Notes under the pieces: model-generated
Told to the model about the DNA's origin: nothing
Databases searched by the model: none
The model's input: the letters and a program-made list of their open reading frames with translations, nothing else
Origin: Panopea generosa
Taxonomy: Eukaryota > Mollusca > Bivalvia > Adapedonta > Hiatellidae
DNA: 64,000 bases
Assembly (NCBI GenBank): GCA_029582155.1
Contig: CM055901.1
Span: forward strand, 46,869,228-46,933,227
Direction of reading: 5' to 3'
In this document: piece after piece, positions 34,696 through 47,136 of the stretch
Layout: every line of letters begins with the position of its first letter
How positions within the stretch are numbered: position 1 is the first letter of the stretch
Program-made: the position numbers and the translations under genes

Positions 34696-36205
34696 TATTC
34701 CATCCCCTTTTCCTCCTACTAATCCATTTATTTAGTACCAGGTTTGTCCTCATTTTACTGACAAGGGTTTCACGTTCAGTTTACACTTTTCCACTTTTAT
34801 TGGTTAGGATGCATGAGTGACCCAACCCTATATAGGGCCAGTTAAGAAATTGACTATTGGCGCTGCCATATTGAAACGTCAAGATCACGGCATTCGGCAC
34901 ATAGAAGTCGCCATTGTTTTTCTAAACAGTGCATCATGGGAATGTACAAACAGTTATTGATATTAAAACTGAATCATGTTCTGACCACTTTCCTGCTAAA
35001 AGGAAAATTCAAATGCGGTGTGTGTAATAACTGATTGTGATGTTTTAATGCACTAATTGAGATCACTATGAATTGTTCTTTGCATATTTTATCAGGAAAA
35101 AAAATAATGCCTTAAATCAAGGAATTTTCTAAAATTCCTTGTTTCAATAAGGTTTTGAAACTTATCTTTTTTGACAATTTATTTCCGTTTCTGACAGATT
35201 CCTACTGAGTTAATGTAAATAATTTTCAAATAACGATGCATTTACTCAGTTATTATAATATGTTGAACCCATGACAATGGAAATAATAACAAAATTAAAC
35301 AGCTACAGTTGTTTATTTTATTCGATACAACAGAAATATAAAGATAGTTAACCGGTGTGACATATTTTCAGCACATCGACAGAATCAGATATATTGCTAA
35401 ATGCACAAGTTTTGGAAAAACAGTAATTTTTAACTGTTGTTTTTAAAAATAATATGTCCACAAATTAATTTAAAATATGGATACGAAATATTTTAAAACA
35501 TATTATTATCACAGTAGTAAATTGTATAGAACATAGAAGGTAGAACGTTAGACAATAACTATAAAAGGTAAGTTTCTTTTTAAATATGCAAATGACAATA
35601 CATAATGATTGAGATCAGTACATTTAAACATCAAAGTTACTATCAGGACAGCTGCAGCTGGGAATTCGCTATGTCAACTGGAACATTGTCTGGATTTGGT
35701 ATCACCCATGTATTTAGTACCTTGTACAAGGAACCAAACTTACACATTCATTCACTTTAATTGCCACATGGTTCAATTCAGTAGAATTCATATGCCTGTT
35801 AAAGCAGGTAAAATGTTACTGTTTGTTACTACAGCAAGATTGCCATGCAAACCAGAAGCATGTGGAATCGTGTTGCTGCTTGATAAAGGTCAACAAAGGT
35901 CGGACTACATTTTGTAAGTTTCTGTCACGTTTGATTTGTACTTATTTATATTAGCTCAACAGAAAAGTAAGCTTAGAGCTTTTATAAATCACACTTGAGG
36001 TCGTCCTTAAAATACAAACTTGTTGGATGTGCTCCTACCTACCCACTCAAAATTGCAGCTATCCAAACTTTTTACCTTTCAAAGCATTTAATAGAATTTT
36101 TCATGATTTCTGTCCAAGACTGCAAAATCAAAATCCTAGTCACATGAAAAATACTGGGGGAAGAACAGCAAACAAACATTTTTTTAAGGATGGCCTGAGT
36201 CTCAA
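34696..36205. other. unique sequence, no gene confirmed
   Basis: The 102-codon frame at 35609-35917 has no domain I recognise. Otherwise AT-rich. Confidence 0.4.
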
Positions 36206-36336
36206 ATTTTTTTTGGGTAGAACCAGTACTGGATGTTGTAAGACAAAGGTCACCGGGTCGAGCTTGGGAACAAATATGCCACCTCTGGCATTAACAACCA
36301 ACATGCTAACCACTACGCTACCACTGCTAAGCTTAA
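36206..36336 (-). mobile_element. tRNA-derived SINE, copy 2, minus strand
   Basis: On the minus strand: A-box TAGCGTAGTGGTTAGCATG, a B-box-like CAAGCTCGACCCGG, then the shared core CCAGTACTGGTTCTACCC (complement of 36219-36236). It is truncated after the core. Confidence 0.7.
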
Positions 36337-37654
36337 AATGAATGTCTTAATTTAAAGTCTATCAAATTGCACACGTCAAGTCTATATGTTTAACTAAACT
36401 GAGGTTTCCATTTCAAATAATCCAATTGCTATGACAAAACTATTAAAATCAGAAACAGAAGCTATTATGAAATTGCAGCAAATCTAAACTTAAAATTTAA
36501 TTACAGCAATATAACAGTTAAGGTATCAAATATTTCATTTTTTTGTCATTGTCATAATTGTGTGAGATGGGATTGATATACAAACATGTCTACAGCAAAG
36601 TGTTATTATCTCTTCCCAATTAACAATGCTTTATTTTACAAAAACAGGGAACTTCTACAGGGAAATACAAGCTCCATTTCTTCTAATTAAATGAACACTT
36701 ACACAATATGTAAGTGCTACTGCATCTTTTGTAACAGTAGAATACAATCTTTATGTTAGCATATATCACTTGCATCATATCAATTTAACACTTTCAGTGA
36801 AAGGTCACCAGACAATATAAATTATAGAATAGAACCAGTAGATTATTTAAGGATAAACAGCATTTTTAACAGTTGGGATTTTAGAGCCATTTCACTAACC
36901 TTTGTAAGTCTTAAGATTTTCATACAAACAAAAAGTTACACCTAGCAATGTGTCACTGTCGCAATATTTTTGCAAATTTTAAAAAGATTATTATTTACTG
37001 GGCTTACAAAACTTTGTAAAACGGTGTAAACAAAATGCTTAATGAATTTCCTGTTGTTGTTTTTGCGTAACATCAAATTTTACACTTAGAAGTTTGTAAA
37101 GCTATGAACATTAGTGAAATGGACCCAAGTTCAACCAAAGAAGTTGCAGTTTTACAGAATTTAAAAATCTCCCCTTATCCATGTTTACGCATTCTTTTCT
37201 CATAGGTACTCATAGAATAATTTCTTCTATTCTATTCTTTTCAAAAACAAAGAAAAACTCCACTTTCCATACTAGCATGTTTTCTCCCTTCTGCCACAAA
37301 GTGTTGGCTTACTTCCTGGCATTTTTCTCACCTAGTCCAAAAATTGCTAACCTGTTGCTGATTCCTCATTTCTGGCAGACTGCATTATTTGGGTTTTTAC
37401 TTAAGTATTATTTCCCCTCCCAAAAGTGCTACTAAAAGCTTGTTCCTGGTAATGAAAAGGGGTTATCCCAAATCAGAGTGCTTGTTTCCTTTCAATATCT
37501 TTTACGAAAGGTAATCTTCATCCCCAATGGACTATACAAAGTTGTAATATTCTAGTCATCATTTTCCCCCTGCTAATGTAATTTTAGTTTTGCCTCCTAC
37601 ATGTATTTGGAAAACAGCACAATGAAATGCTAATAGCGAAGAAATATAAAGGTA
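36337..37654. other. unique AT-rich sequence, no gene seen
   Basis: Nothing recognised. Confidence 0.45.
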
Positions 37655-39312
37655 GTATTTCCTGAAACACATACGCCAAAAGCTAAGTATTTCCTGAAAC
37701 ACACATGCTAAAGGCTAAGTGTTTCTTGATACACACACGCTAAAGGCTTAGTATTTCTTGATACACACACGCTAAAGGCTAAGTATTTCTTGATACACAC
37801 ACGCTAAAGGCTAAGTATTTCTTGATACACACACGCTAAAGGCTTAGTATTTCTTGATACACACACGCTAAAGGCTAAGTATTTCTTGATACACACGCGC
37901 TAAAGGCTATGTATTTCCTGATACACACATGCTAAAGGCTAAGTATTTCTTGATACACACACACTAAAGGCTAAGTATTTCCTGATACACACATGCTAAA
38001 GGCTAAGTATTTCTTGATACACACACACTAAAGGCTAAGTATTTCCTGATACACACACGCTAAAGGCTTAGTATTTCTTAATACACACATGCTAAAGGCT
38101 AAGTATTTCCTGATACACACATGCTAAAGGCTAAGTATTTCCTGATACACACATGCTAAAGGCTAAGTATTTCTTGATATACACACACTAAAGGCTAAGT
38201 GTTTCTTGATACACACACGCTAAAGGCTTAGTATTTCTTGATACACACACGCTAAAGGCTAAGTATTTCTTGATACACAGACGCTAAAGGCTAAGTGTTT
38301 CCTGATACACAGACGCTAAAGCATAAGTAATAACTAATACACATAGCTAAAGGCTAAGTATTTCCTAATACATACACACTAAAGGCTAAGTATTTCCTGA
38401 TACACACATGCTAAAGGTTAAGTATTTCCTGACACACACACACTAAAGGCTAAGTTTTTCCTGATATCCACACGCTAAAGGCTAAGTTTTTCCTGATATA
38501 CACACGCTAAAGGTTAAGTATTTCCTGAAATACACACACTAAAGGCTAAGTTTTTCCTGATATACACATCCTAAAGGCTAAGTATTGCTTGATACACACA
38601 CACACTAAAGGCTAAGTATTTCCTGATACACACACGCTAAAGGCTAAGTTTTTCCTGATATACACACGCTAAAGGCTAAGTATTTCTTGATATACACAAG
38701 CTAAAGGCTAAGTTTTTCCTGATACACACACACTAAAGGCAAAGTATTTCCTGATATACAGACGCCAAAGACTAAGTATTTCCTGATTTACACACGTTAA
38801 AGGCCAAGTATTTCCTGACAGGCTAAGTATTTCCCGATATACACATCCTAAAGGTTAAGTATTTCCTGATATACACACGCTAAAGGCTAAGTATTTCCTG
38901 ATATACACAACTTAAAGGCTAAGTATTTCCTGATATACACACACTAAAGGCTAAGTATTTCCTGATATACACATGCTAAAGGCTAAGTATTTCCTGATAT
39001 ACACATCCTAAAGGTTAAGTCTTTCCTGATATACACACGCTAAACGCTAAGTATTTCCTTATATATACAAACGCTAAAGGCTAAGTATTTCTTGATACAC
39101 ACACAATAAAGGATAAGTATTTAAAGGCTAAGTATTTCCTGATATACACACACTAAAGGCTAAGTATTTCCTAATACACAAACACTTAAGGATAAGTATT
39201 TAAAGGCTAAGTATTTCCTGATTTACACACGCTAAAGGCTAAGTATTTCCTGATATACACATGCTTAAGGATAAGTATTTCCTAATATACACACACTAAA
39301 GGCTAAGTATTT
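37655..39312. repeat. 32-bp tandem array, about 50 units
   Basis: The unit contains GCTAAAGGCTAAGTATTTC and TTGATACACACA or CTGATATACACA. The left third is more uniform (TTGATACACACACG). The right part is more diverged, with partial units and short deletions (for example near 38815, 39115 and 39200). Confidence 0.95.
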
Positions 39313-39868
39313 CTAAGTCTTAAGTGCCTTAGAAATAATACAAGAGAATTCACAACAAGTCTAGTTCACAGACAACATTTGATCTTAATTATCAAGTCAA
39401 ATTACTAATGAGAAGTTGTTTGCTTAATTGTATCAAAAAATGTATTTTTAATGTCAAGATGTGTATAAATGCTGATCCATCTTATTTTTTTATGTAAACA
39501 ATGTAGATTTCCGGCATCCAGCTTCTATGCATATGAATGTTTTTTGTAAAAATATACAGGATAAACTATGCTTGATTTTTGTGTTGCTCTGTGCAGATGG
39601 TACAGCTTTACTTGCAGAATCTAAATAAAATCTCCAAAGGTGTTTGAATAGCTACAGATAATAATGTCCTTTGGAATTTATTCTTTCAGCATAATTAAAT
39701 AAAACTATTACTGTGATTTTGCTACATAAATTGTGCTGTTCCATAACCCGTATACAGGCTGGTTAGTTGTATCACATAATTATGGTGAAACAAATGCATC
39801 CCAATGTTTGCATACAATATTGATTAATTTGTAAACAATCACCCACTCAAGGCAACAGTTCTGACCTC
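39313..39868. other. spacer between two satellites
   Basis: AT-rich; no gene seen. Confidence 0.45.
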
Positions 39869-42800
39869 TACTGAAGGACTTAGTGGCATTTAACATTTTG
39901 CATGTTACTGTCCTGAAAGACTGACTGGCATTTAACAATTTGAATGTTACTATCCTGAAGGACTGACTGGCATTTAACAATTTGTATGTTACTGTCCTGA
40001 AAGACTGAGTGGCATTTAACAATTTGAATGTTACTGTCATGGAGGACTGAGTGGCATTTAACAATTTGCATGTTACTGTCCTGAAAGACTGAGTGGCTTT
40101 TAACAATTTGCATATTACTGTCCTGAAAGACTGAGTGGCTTTTAACAATTTGCATGTTACTGTCCTGAAGGACTGACTGGCATTTAACAATTTGCATGTT
40201 ACTGTTCTGAAAGACTGAGTGGCTTTTAACAATTTGCATGTTACTGTCCTGAAGGACTGACTGGCATTTAACAATTTGCATGTTATTGTCCTCAAGGACT
40301 GAGTGGCATTGAACAATTTTCATGTTACTGTCCTGAAAGACTGAGTGACATTTAACAATTTGCATATTACTGTCCTGAAGGACTGAGTGGCATTTAACAA
40401 TTTGCATGTTTCTGTCCTGAAAGACTGAGTGTCATTTAACAATTTGCATGTTACTGTCCTGAAGGACTGACTGGCATTTAACATTTTTCATATTACTGTC
40501 CTGAAAGACTGAGTGGCATTTAACAATTTGCATGTTACTGTCCTGAAGGACTGACTGGCATTTAACATTTTTCATGCTACTGTCCTGAAAGACTGAGAAG
40601 CATTTAACATTTTTCATGTAACTGTCCTGAAAGACTGAGTGACATTTAACAATTTGCATGTTACTGTCATGGAGGACTGACTGGCATTCAACAATTTGCA
40701 TGTTACTGTCCTGAAAAACTGAGTGGCATTTAGCAATTTGCAAGTGGCATTTAACAATTTGCATGTTACTGTCCTGGAAGACTGAGTGACATTTAACAAT
40801 TTGCATGTAACTGTTCTGAAATAATGAGTGGCATTTAATAATTTGCATGTTACTGTCCTGAAGGACTGACTGGCATTGAACAATTTGCATGTTATTGTCC
40901 TAAAGGACTGACTGGCATTCAACACTTTGCATGTTACTGTCCTGAAAAACTGAGTGGCGTTTAGCAATTTGCAAGTGACATTTAACAATTTGCATGTTAC
41001 TGTCCTGGAAGACTGAGTGACATTTAACAATTTGCATGTAACTGTTCTGAAAGACTGAGTGGCATTTAACAGTTTGCATGTTACTGTCCTGAAGGACTGA
41101 CTGGCATTTAACAATTTGCATGTTACTGTCCTAAAGGACTGACTGGCATTTAATATTTTTCATGTTACTGTCCTGAAAGACTGAGTGGCATTTAACAATT
41201 TGCATGTTACTGTCCTGAAAGACTGAGTGACATTTAACAATTTGCATGTAACTGTTCTGAAAGACTGAGTGGCATTTAACAACTTGCATGTTACTGTCCT
41301 GAAGGACTGACTGGCATTTAACAATTTGCATGTAACTGTCCTGAAGGACTAAGTGGCATTTAACATTTTTCATGTTACTGTCCTGAAAGACTGAGTGGCA
41401 TTTAACAATTTGCATGTAACTGTCCTGAAGGACTGACTTGCATTTAACATTTGCATGTTACTGTCCTGAAGGACTGACTGGCATTTAACATTTTTCATAT
41501 TACTGTCCTGAAGGACTGAGTGGCATTTAACAATTTGCATGTAACTGTCTTGAAGGACTGACTTGCATTGAACAATTTGCATGTTACTGTCTTGAAGGAC
41601 TGACTGGCATTGAACATTTTTCATGTTACTGTCCTGAAAGACTGACTGGCATTTAACAATTTGCATGTTACTGTCCTGAAGGACCAACTGGTATTTAACA
41701 ATTTGCATGTTACTGTCCAGAAGGACTGAGTGGCATTTAACATTTTTCATGTTACTGTCCTTAAAGACTGAGTGGCATTTAACAATTTGCATGTTACTGT
41801 CATGAAAGACTGAGCAGCATTTAACATTTTTCATGTAACTGTTCTGAAAGACTGAGCGGCATTTAACATTTTTCATGTTATTGTCCTGAAAGACTGAATG
41901 GCATTTAACATTTTTCATGTTATTATCCTGAAAGACTGAGTGGCATTTAACAATTTGCATGTTACTGTTCTGAAGGACTGACTGGTATTTAACAATTTGC
42001 ATGTTACTGTTCTGAAGGACTGACTGGTATTTAACAATTTGCATGTAACTGTTATGAAAGACTGAGTGGCATTTAACAATTTGCATGTTACTGTCCTGAA
42101 GGACTGAGTGGCATTTAACAATTTGCATGTTACTGTCCTGAAAGACTGATTGGCATTTAACATTTTTCATGTTACAGCTGAAAAACTGAGTGGCATTCAA
42201 CAATTTGCATGTTACTGTCCTGAATGACTGAGTGACATTTAACAATTTGCATGTTACTGTCCTGAAGGACTGACTGGCATTGAACAATTTGCATGTTACT
42301 GTCCTGAAGGACTGACTGGCATTGAACAATTTGCATGTTACTGTCCTGAAGGACTGACTGGCATTGAACAATTTGCATGTTACTGTCCTGAAGGACTGAC
42401 TGGCATTGAACAATTTTCATGTAACTGTCCTGAAGGACTGACTGGCATTTAACATTTTTAATGTTATTGTCCTGAAGGACTGAGTGGCATTTAACAATTT
42501 GCATGTTACTGTCCTGAAGGACTGACTGGCATTTAACATTTTTCATGTTACTGTCCTGAAAGACTGAGTGGCAATTAACATTTGTTCATGTTATTGTCCT
42601 GAAAGACTGACTGGCATTTAACAATTGTCATGTAACTGTTCTGAAGTGGCATTTTTTCATGTTATTGTCCTGAAAGACTGACTGGCTTTAACAATTTGCA
42701 TGTAACTGTCCTGAGTGGCATTTAATATTTTTCATGTTACTGTCCTGAAAGACAGAGTGGCATTTAACATTTTTCATGTTATTGTCCTGAAAGACTGAGT

Positions 42801-43320
42801 GGCATTTAACAATTTGCATGTAACTGTCCTGAAGGACTGAGTGGCATTTAACATTTTTCATGTTATTGTCCTGAAAGACTGAGTGGCATTGAACAATTTG
42901 CATGTTACTGTCCTGAAGGACTAAGTGGCATTTAACAATTTGCATGTTGCTGTCCTGAAAGACTAAGTGGCATTTAACAATTTGCATGTTACTGTCCTGA
43001 AATCCTGAGTGACATTTAACAATTTGCATGTAACTGTTTTGAAAGACTGAGTGGCATTTAACAATTTGCATGTTACTGTCCTAAAGGACTGACTGGCATT
43101 GAACAATTTGCATGTTACTTTCCTGAAGGACTAAGTGGCATTTAATAATTTGCATGTTACTGTCCTGAAGGACTGACTGACATTTAACATTTTTTCATGT
43201 TACTGTCCTGAAAGACTGAGTGGCATTTAACATTTTTTCATGTTACTGTCCTGAAGGACTGAGTGGCATTTAACATTTTTCATGTTACTGTCCTGAAGGA
43301 CTGACTGGCATTTTTGCATG
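39869..43320. repeat. 42-bp tandem array, about 82 units, with POU-octamer motif
   Basis: The unit is GACTGAGTGGCATTTAACAA-TTTGCATGTTACTGTCCTGAA. There are two classes: one with CAATTTGCATGTTA, containing ATTTGCAT (the octamer recognised by POU/Oct factors), and one with CATTTTTCATGTTA, which lacks it. Small internal duplications occur near 40735 and 40975. Minus-strand open frames of up to 347 codons follow from the 42-bp period and switch phase at indels, so I do not call them genes. Confidence 0.95.
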
Positions 43321-43347
43321 TTCATCCATTCATCTGCTTAGAACATA

Positions 43348-43518
43348 CAGTCAAACCTGTCTTAAGCAGCCTTTCAAGGGAAGGAGCAAAAATGGCATTT
43401 TAAGACAGGTTGTTGCTTAATACAGGTAAATTTGTTCTGAAAACATAGAAATAGAGAATGCAGCTGCTTAAGACATGTGGCTGCTTAATAGAGGGGATCA
43501 CTTATACAGGTTTGACTG
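43348..43518. mobile_element. 171-bp MITE with TA flanks
   Basis: Inverted ends CAGTCAAACCTGT / ACAGGTTTGACTG, with TA at 43346-43347 and 43519-43520. Further internal inverted similarity (TTAAGCAGC and GCTGCTTAA) extends the fold. It sits at the TA joining two copies of a 29-bp direct duplication (TCATCCATTCATCTGC... at 43323 and 43523). Confidence 0.85.
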
Positions 43519-43548
43519 TAGATCATCCATTCATCTGCGTAGAACATA

Positions 43549-43904
43549 GATCATAGGGTGTGAAACTGTGTTTCCTAGAAGCTGGTACTTGCTTGGATAT
43601 ATTAAGACACACTGTAGACTATTCAACATGAGCCATTCATTCGTGTTACTAAGTCCTGTCAACAGTGTACAAACTTTATCATTATTACATTTAATTGCCT
43701 TGTATTTGCTGATAATCATCTAACTGATTCAGTTTCAAATATCAGTCAATCAGTTTGGCTTAATTGCCTTAGCATAGACCACACGGAGTAATCAACTCAA
43801 ATTACAACATTGGAAAGGGGTGCAATTAGAGTATAGTGAATATCATTAAACCAGTAACAACCCCAGATTAATGTTGCAGGTCCTAACTACTTTAACATTT
43901 GTTG
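43549..43904. other. unique sequence, no gene seen
   Basis: Nothing recognised. Confidence 0.45.
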
Positions 43905-44650
43905 TTTTACTTTTGTGTTACTGGGTTTAATGCCATCCCCCACCACATGACAGGCTATGTAAATGATGGTATATCCAGTTTTACTTTTGTGTTACTGGGT
44001 TTAATGCCATCCCCCACCACATGACAGGCTATGTAAATGATGGTATATCCAGTTTTACTTTTGTGTTACTGGGTTTAATGCCATCCCCCACCACATGACA
44101 GGCTATGTAAATGATGGTATATCCAGTTTTACTTTTGTGTTACTGGGTTTAATGCCATCCCCCACCACATGACAGGCTATGTAAATGATGGTATATCCAG
44201 TTTTACTTTTGTGTTACTGGGTTTAATGCCATCCCCCACCACATGACAGGCTATGTAAATGATGGTATATCCAGTTTTACTTTTGTGTTACTGGGTTTAA
44301 TGCCATCCCCCACCACATGACAGGCTATGTAAATGATGGTATATCCAGTTTTACTTTTGTGTTACTGTGTTTAATGCCATCCCCCACCACATGACAGGCT
44401 ATGTAAATGATGGTATATCCAGTTTTACTTTTGTGTTACTGGGTTTAATGCCATCCCCCACCACATGACAGGCTATGTAAATGATGGTATATCCAGTTTT
44501 ACTTTTGTGTTACTGGGTTTAATGCCATCCCCCACCACATGACAGGCTATGTAAATGATGGTATATCCAGTTTTACTTTTGTGTTACTGGGTTTAATGCC
44601 ATCCCCCACCACATGACAGGCTATGTAAATGATGGTATATCCAATTTTAC
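43905..44650. repeat. 74-bp tandem array, 10 nearly identical units
   Basis: The unit contains TACTGGGTTTAATGCCATCC and ACAGGCTATGTAAATGATGG. By eye the ten copies differ at only one internal position (T at 44368) plus one at the right edge, so expansion or homogenisation was very recent. On the minus strand the unit includes GGCATTAAACCCAGTAACAC, which resembles the tail of molluscan SINEs, and a SINE head lies directly upstream on that strand. Confidence 0.95.
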
Positions 44651-44830
44651 TGGAGGTCTCAGGCTCGATATGAGTAGAATCACTGCCCTCACTCAAACTT
44701 TTCACAAAGTTTTTGAACCAATCTAGTTTCAAACCCACAACCTCAGTGGTGAAAGATAAGTGGTCCTAAAACAAAATAGCCTTGGACCATGAGGCCACAG
44801 AGGACCTCTATTTTCAAAGAAAATAAAAAA
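44651..44830 (-). mobile_element. SINE-like head adjoining the 74-bp array, minus strand
   Basis: On the minus strand: GTGGCCTCATGGTCC (A-box-like), then GGTTGTGGGTTTGAAACTAG (B-box-like), then CTCATATCGAGCCTGAGACC, running into the array. The spacing between boxes is larger than in a tRNA, so the assignment is tentative. Confidence 0.45.
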
Positions 44831-44984
44831 GAGCCCTGTTTTTTTCTCTCCAAAAAATAGCATGATAGTGGTATAACAATTTTTCTCCTTTTTTTTCAAG
44901 AATATATATTTCTGTCAAATTTTAAAGGTGTAAGTTCACCATTAGTTAGTGTTCTTTATTCTATAGTTCATAAAACAAGATTGC

Positions 44985-45190
44985 ACTTGTCATTCAACAA
45001 AGGACCCAAATAAAAGAAGTGACATTATGTTTTATTGTTTGTCAACCTCTGCACTACCAAAATATAATAAGAAAAGAAGAGTTCATGTTGCATTTAAAAT
45101 ATTTTTTTCTGTTCAGTGTGTACACTATTGACAAAGTGGAAGTAGACATCAGAAATCATGTTTCATACCACAACTTCCAAACCTTTTTTT
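44985..45190 (+). repeat. arm 1 of a diverged inverted duplication (partner 49345-49555)
   Basis: TTGTCAACCTCTGCACTA, TCAGTGTGTACACT and GTAGACATCAGAAATCATGT occur in the same order on the minus strand at 49345-49555. Divergence is roughly 20% by eye. Both arms encode a similar peptide ending in SVYT-x-DKV-x-VDIRNHV, but frames are short and neither is a recognised domain. Confidence 0.75.
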
Positions 45191-45506
45191 TTCTAAATTC
45201 ACAATTCAAATATGGCAATGCTTTCAAAATGTTCAAAATACATCAGTAATGCTATTCAAATAAGAAAGAGAGCATTAAAATAAGCAATTATAATTGGTAT
45301 CATTGCAGCCAGCACATGATGATGTCATTGTATCCAGTAACAACACCTTTCTGGTGTTACCAGTCCTACACTCACTATTACTGACCTCTTTTTTGTACTA
45401 ATTAATAAATGGATTAATTGCAAGAAGATTCAAAAAGTCAAAAAATGTAACACACTCACAGCAATATAAATATAAAGGAACAACAGAAACTTTAATAAAA
45501 AAAAAC

Positions 45507-45560
45507 GGGAGTTGTTAGAAGACAACAAAGCTCCCCCCTGGGTGTCTAAGGCATAGTACC
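45507..45560 (+). mobile_element. head fragment of the hairpin-headed element
   Basis: GAGTTGTTAGAAGACAACAA and CTGGGTGTCTAAG match the first bases of the copy at 45637. Only the head is present. Confidence 0.6.
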
Positions 45561-46274
45561 ACCATTGCAAAAAGGAAGTGCTTCCATGGGTAGTCACATA
45601 ATGGCGGTTATAAGTAATCCTCATTTCTTCTTCTTTAACAAGAGCTGTCAGAAGACAACAAAGCTCGCCTCTGGGTGTCTAAGTCCAAAAAGGGCCATAA
45701 GTGTGCCAAAATGCATCCCAGAGTTATGGTTCTTGTCTCTGTGTGTTTCAATGAAGACGGTGAACACACATGCAAAGTTTCATTCATATCCAATGAGTGA
45801 TTGCATAGATATCTTACGTGATAAAAAACTTAAACCTGAAAAATTGAGCAAAAAAAAGGGCCATAACTGTGCCAAAATGCAACCCATAGTTGTGTTTTTT
45901 GTCTCTGTGTGTTTCAATGATGATGGTGAACACATATGCAAAGTTTCGAAAAAGGGCCATAACTGTGCTAAAATGCAATCCAGAGTTATGGTTCTTGTCT
46001 CTGTGTGTTCCATTGATGATGGTGAACACTCATGTGAAGATTCATTCACATCCAATGAGTGGTTGCATAGATATGTGAAACTTGTACGCAACTAAATGCA
46101 AAGTTTAACCGTGGTGTCTAAGTCCAAAAAGGGCCATAACTGTGCCAAAATGCAATCCAGAGTTATGGTTCTTGTCTCTGTTTGTTCCATTGATGATGGT
46201 GAACACACATGTGAAGTTTCATTCACATCCAATGAGTGGTTGCATAGATATCTGAAACTTGTACGCAAAAGTTT

Positions 46275-46527
46275 GGCCCAAGAGTATTTGCAAAATAATT
46301 TTACCCCAACACCAAATATACATTCTAAAAATCTATGCTCACAGTCAAATAATTCTCTATATGTACCAAAACCAAAGTTAGAAACATATCGTAAAACTCT
46401 TATATATTCTGGATCCAACATCTGGAATTCCCTTCCAAACCATGTTAAAAATGCTTCATCAGTTCAAGAATTTATGAGATATTATATAACATTTAAATAT
46501 AAAAGTCCCCTGTCACAACAAAGATAA
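46275..46527 (+). pseudogene. C-terminal fragment of LINE ORF2 protein
   Basis: The frame encodes YVPKPKLETYRKTLIYSGSN-IWNSLPNHVKNASSVQEF and ends in TAA at 46525. The pattern [YR]-x-[SL]-x-x-Y-x-[GA]-x-x-[IL]WN-x-LP, followed by a hydrophobic/FK-like segment, is the familiar C-terminal end of invertebrate non-LTR retrotransposon polyproteins. RT and endonuclease domains are missing. Upstream codons in the same frame belong to the host repeat, not to the LINE. Confidence 0.8.
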
Positions 46528-46948
46528 ATTTTCATTGTGTTACAAAACATTAAACTTGTATCCTTATTGCAGTCAGTTGATTCTTATAATCATTGAATGT
46601 ATCATTGACTGTCTAAATATATTTTGTAGTGAACTCATCATTTTCAAGTGTAAACTTTACATTATAATACTATTATTTCCTTCCTTGAAATATATTATTG
46701 AATTAGTTAAATAAACAATGAATATTCATTGCAATTGAAATATACATTACAAATTTAATATGTCAACAAAAATAATTCACTCTGTTAATAAGTTTCCAAA
46801 TTGTATTGGTTCTGCTGTTTAACTTTGTTGTATATATTTTGTCATTACTTTGTTACCATGTATATAATAGAGGACCACAGGGAAGATTGGAGATTGTTCC
46901 AACTGTGTTTTCTCTTTAAATAAAGACTTTATTATTATTATTATTATT
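46275..46948 (+). mobile_element. 5'-truncated non-LTR retrotransposon (LINE) 3' end with 8-bp target duplication
   Basis: The insert ends TTTAAATAAAGACTTTATTA followed by (TTA)n. AAAAGTTT lies on both sides (46267-46274 and 46949-46956) as a target duplication. Removing insert plus one copy rejoins CGCAAAAGTTTAACCTGGG, as in the other units. It is truncated at the 5' side, as is usual for LINEs. Confidence 0.87.
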
Positions 46949-47136
46949 AAAAGTTTAACCTGGGTGTCTACAGACGACATCGACGTCGACGCTGGGGTCA
47001 TGACAATAGCTCTCCTTGGACTTCGTCCCGGCGAGCTAAAAAAGCATTTTCCTAATTTTAATGCTCATTTGAATGGCATTATTGATGTATTTTGAACATT
47101 TTGATAGCAATGTCATGTTTGAATTGTGAATATAGA

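Larger units (their letters stand above)
45637..47042 (+). mobile_element. hairpin-headed iterated element, copy 2 (interrupted by LINE)
   Basis: It starts ACAAGAGCTGTCAGAAGACA and contains three to four units with GGGCCATAACTGTGCCAAAA and GGTGAACACACATG, roughly 150-190 bp each. It is split by a LINE fragment at 46275-46948 and ends CAGACGACATCGACGTCGAC...GGCGAGCTAAAA. This copy gives the family's right terminus, which copy 1 lacks. No protein is encoded by the element itself. Confidence 0.78.

Noticed and set aside
35609..35917. 102-codon frame
   Set aside because: No domain, no supporting splice or promoter context.
39780..43071. Minus-strand frames of 73-347 codons with CKLLNATQSFRTVT-like repeats
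   Set aside because: Two frames of the same 42-bp satellite are open in parallel and swap at indels, which is not how a protein gene behaves.
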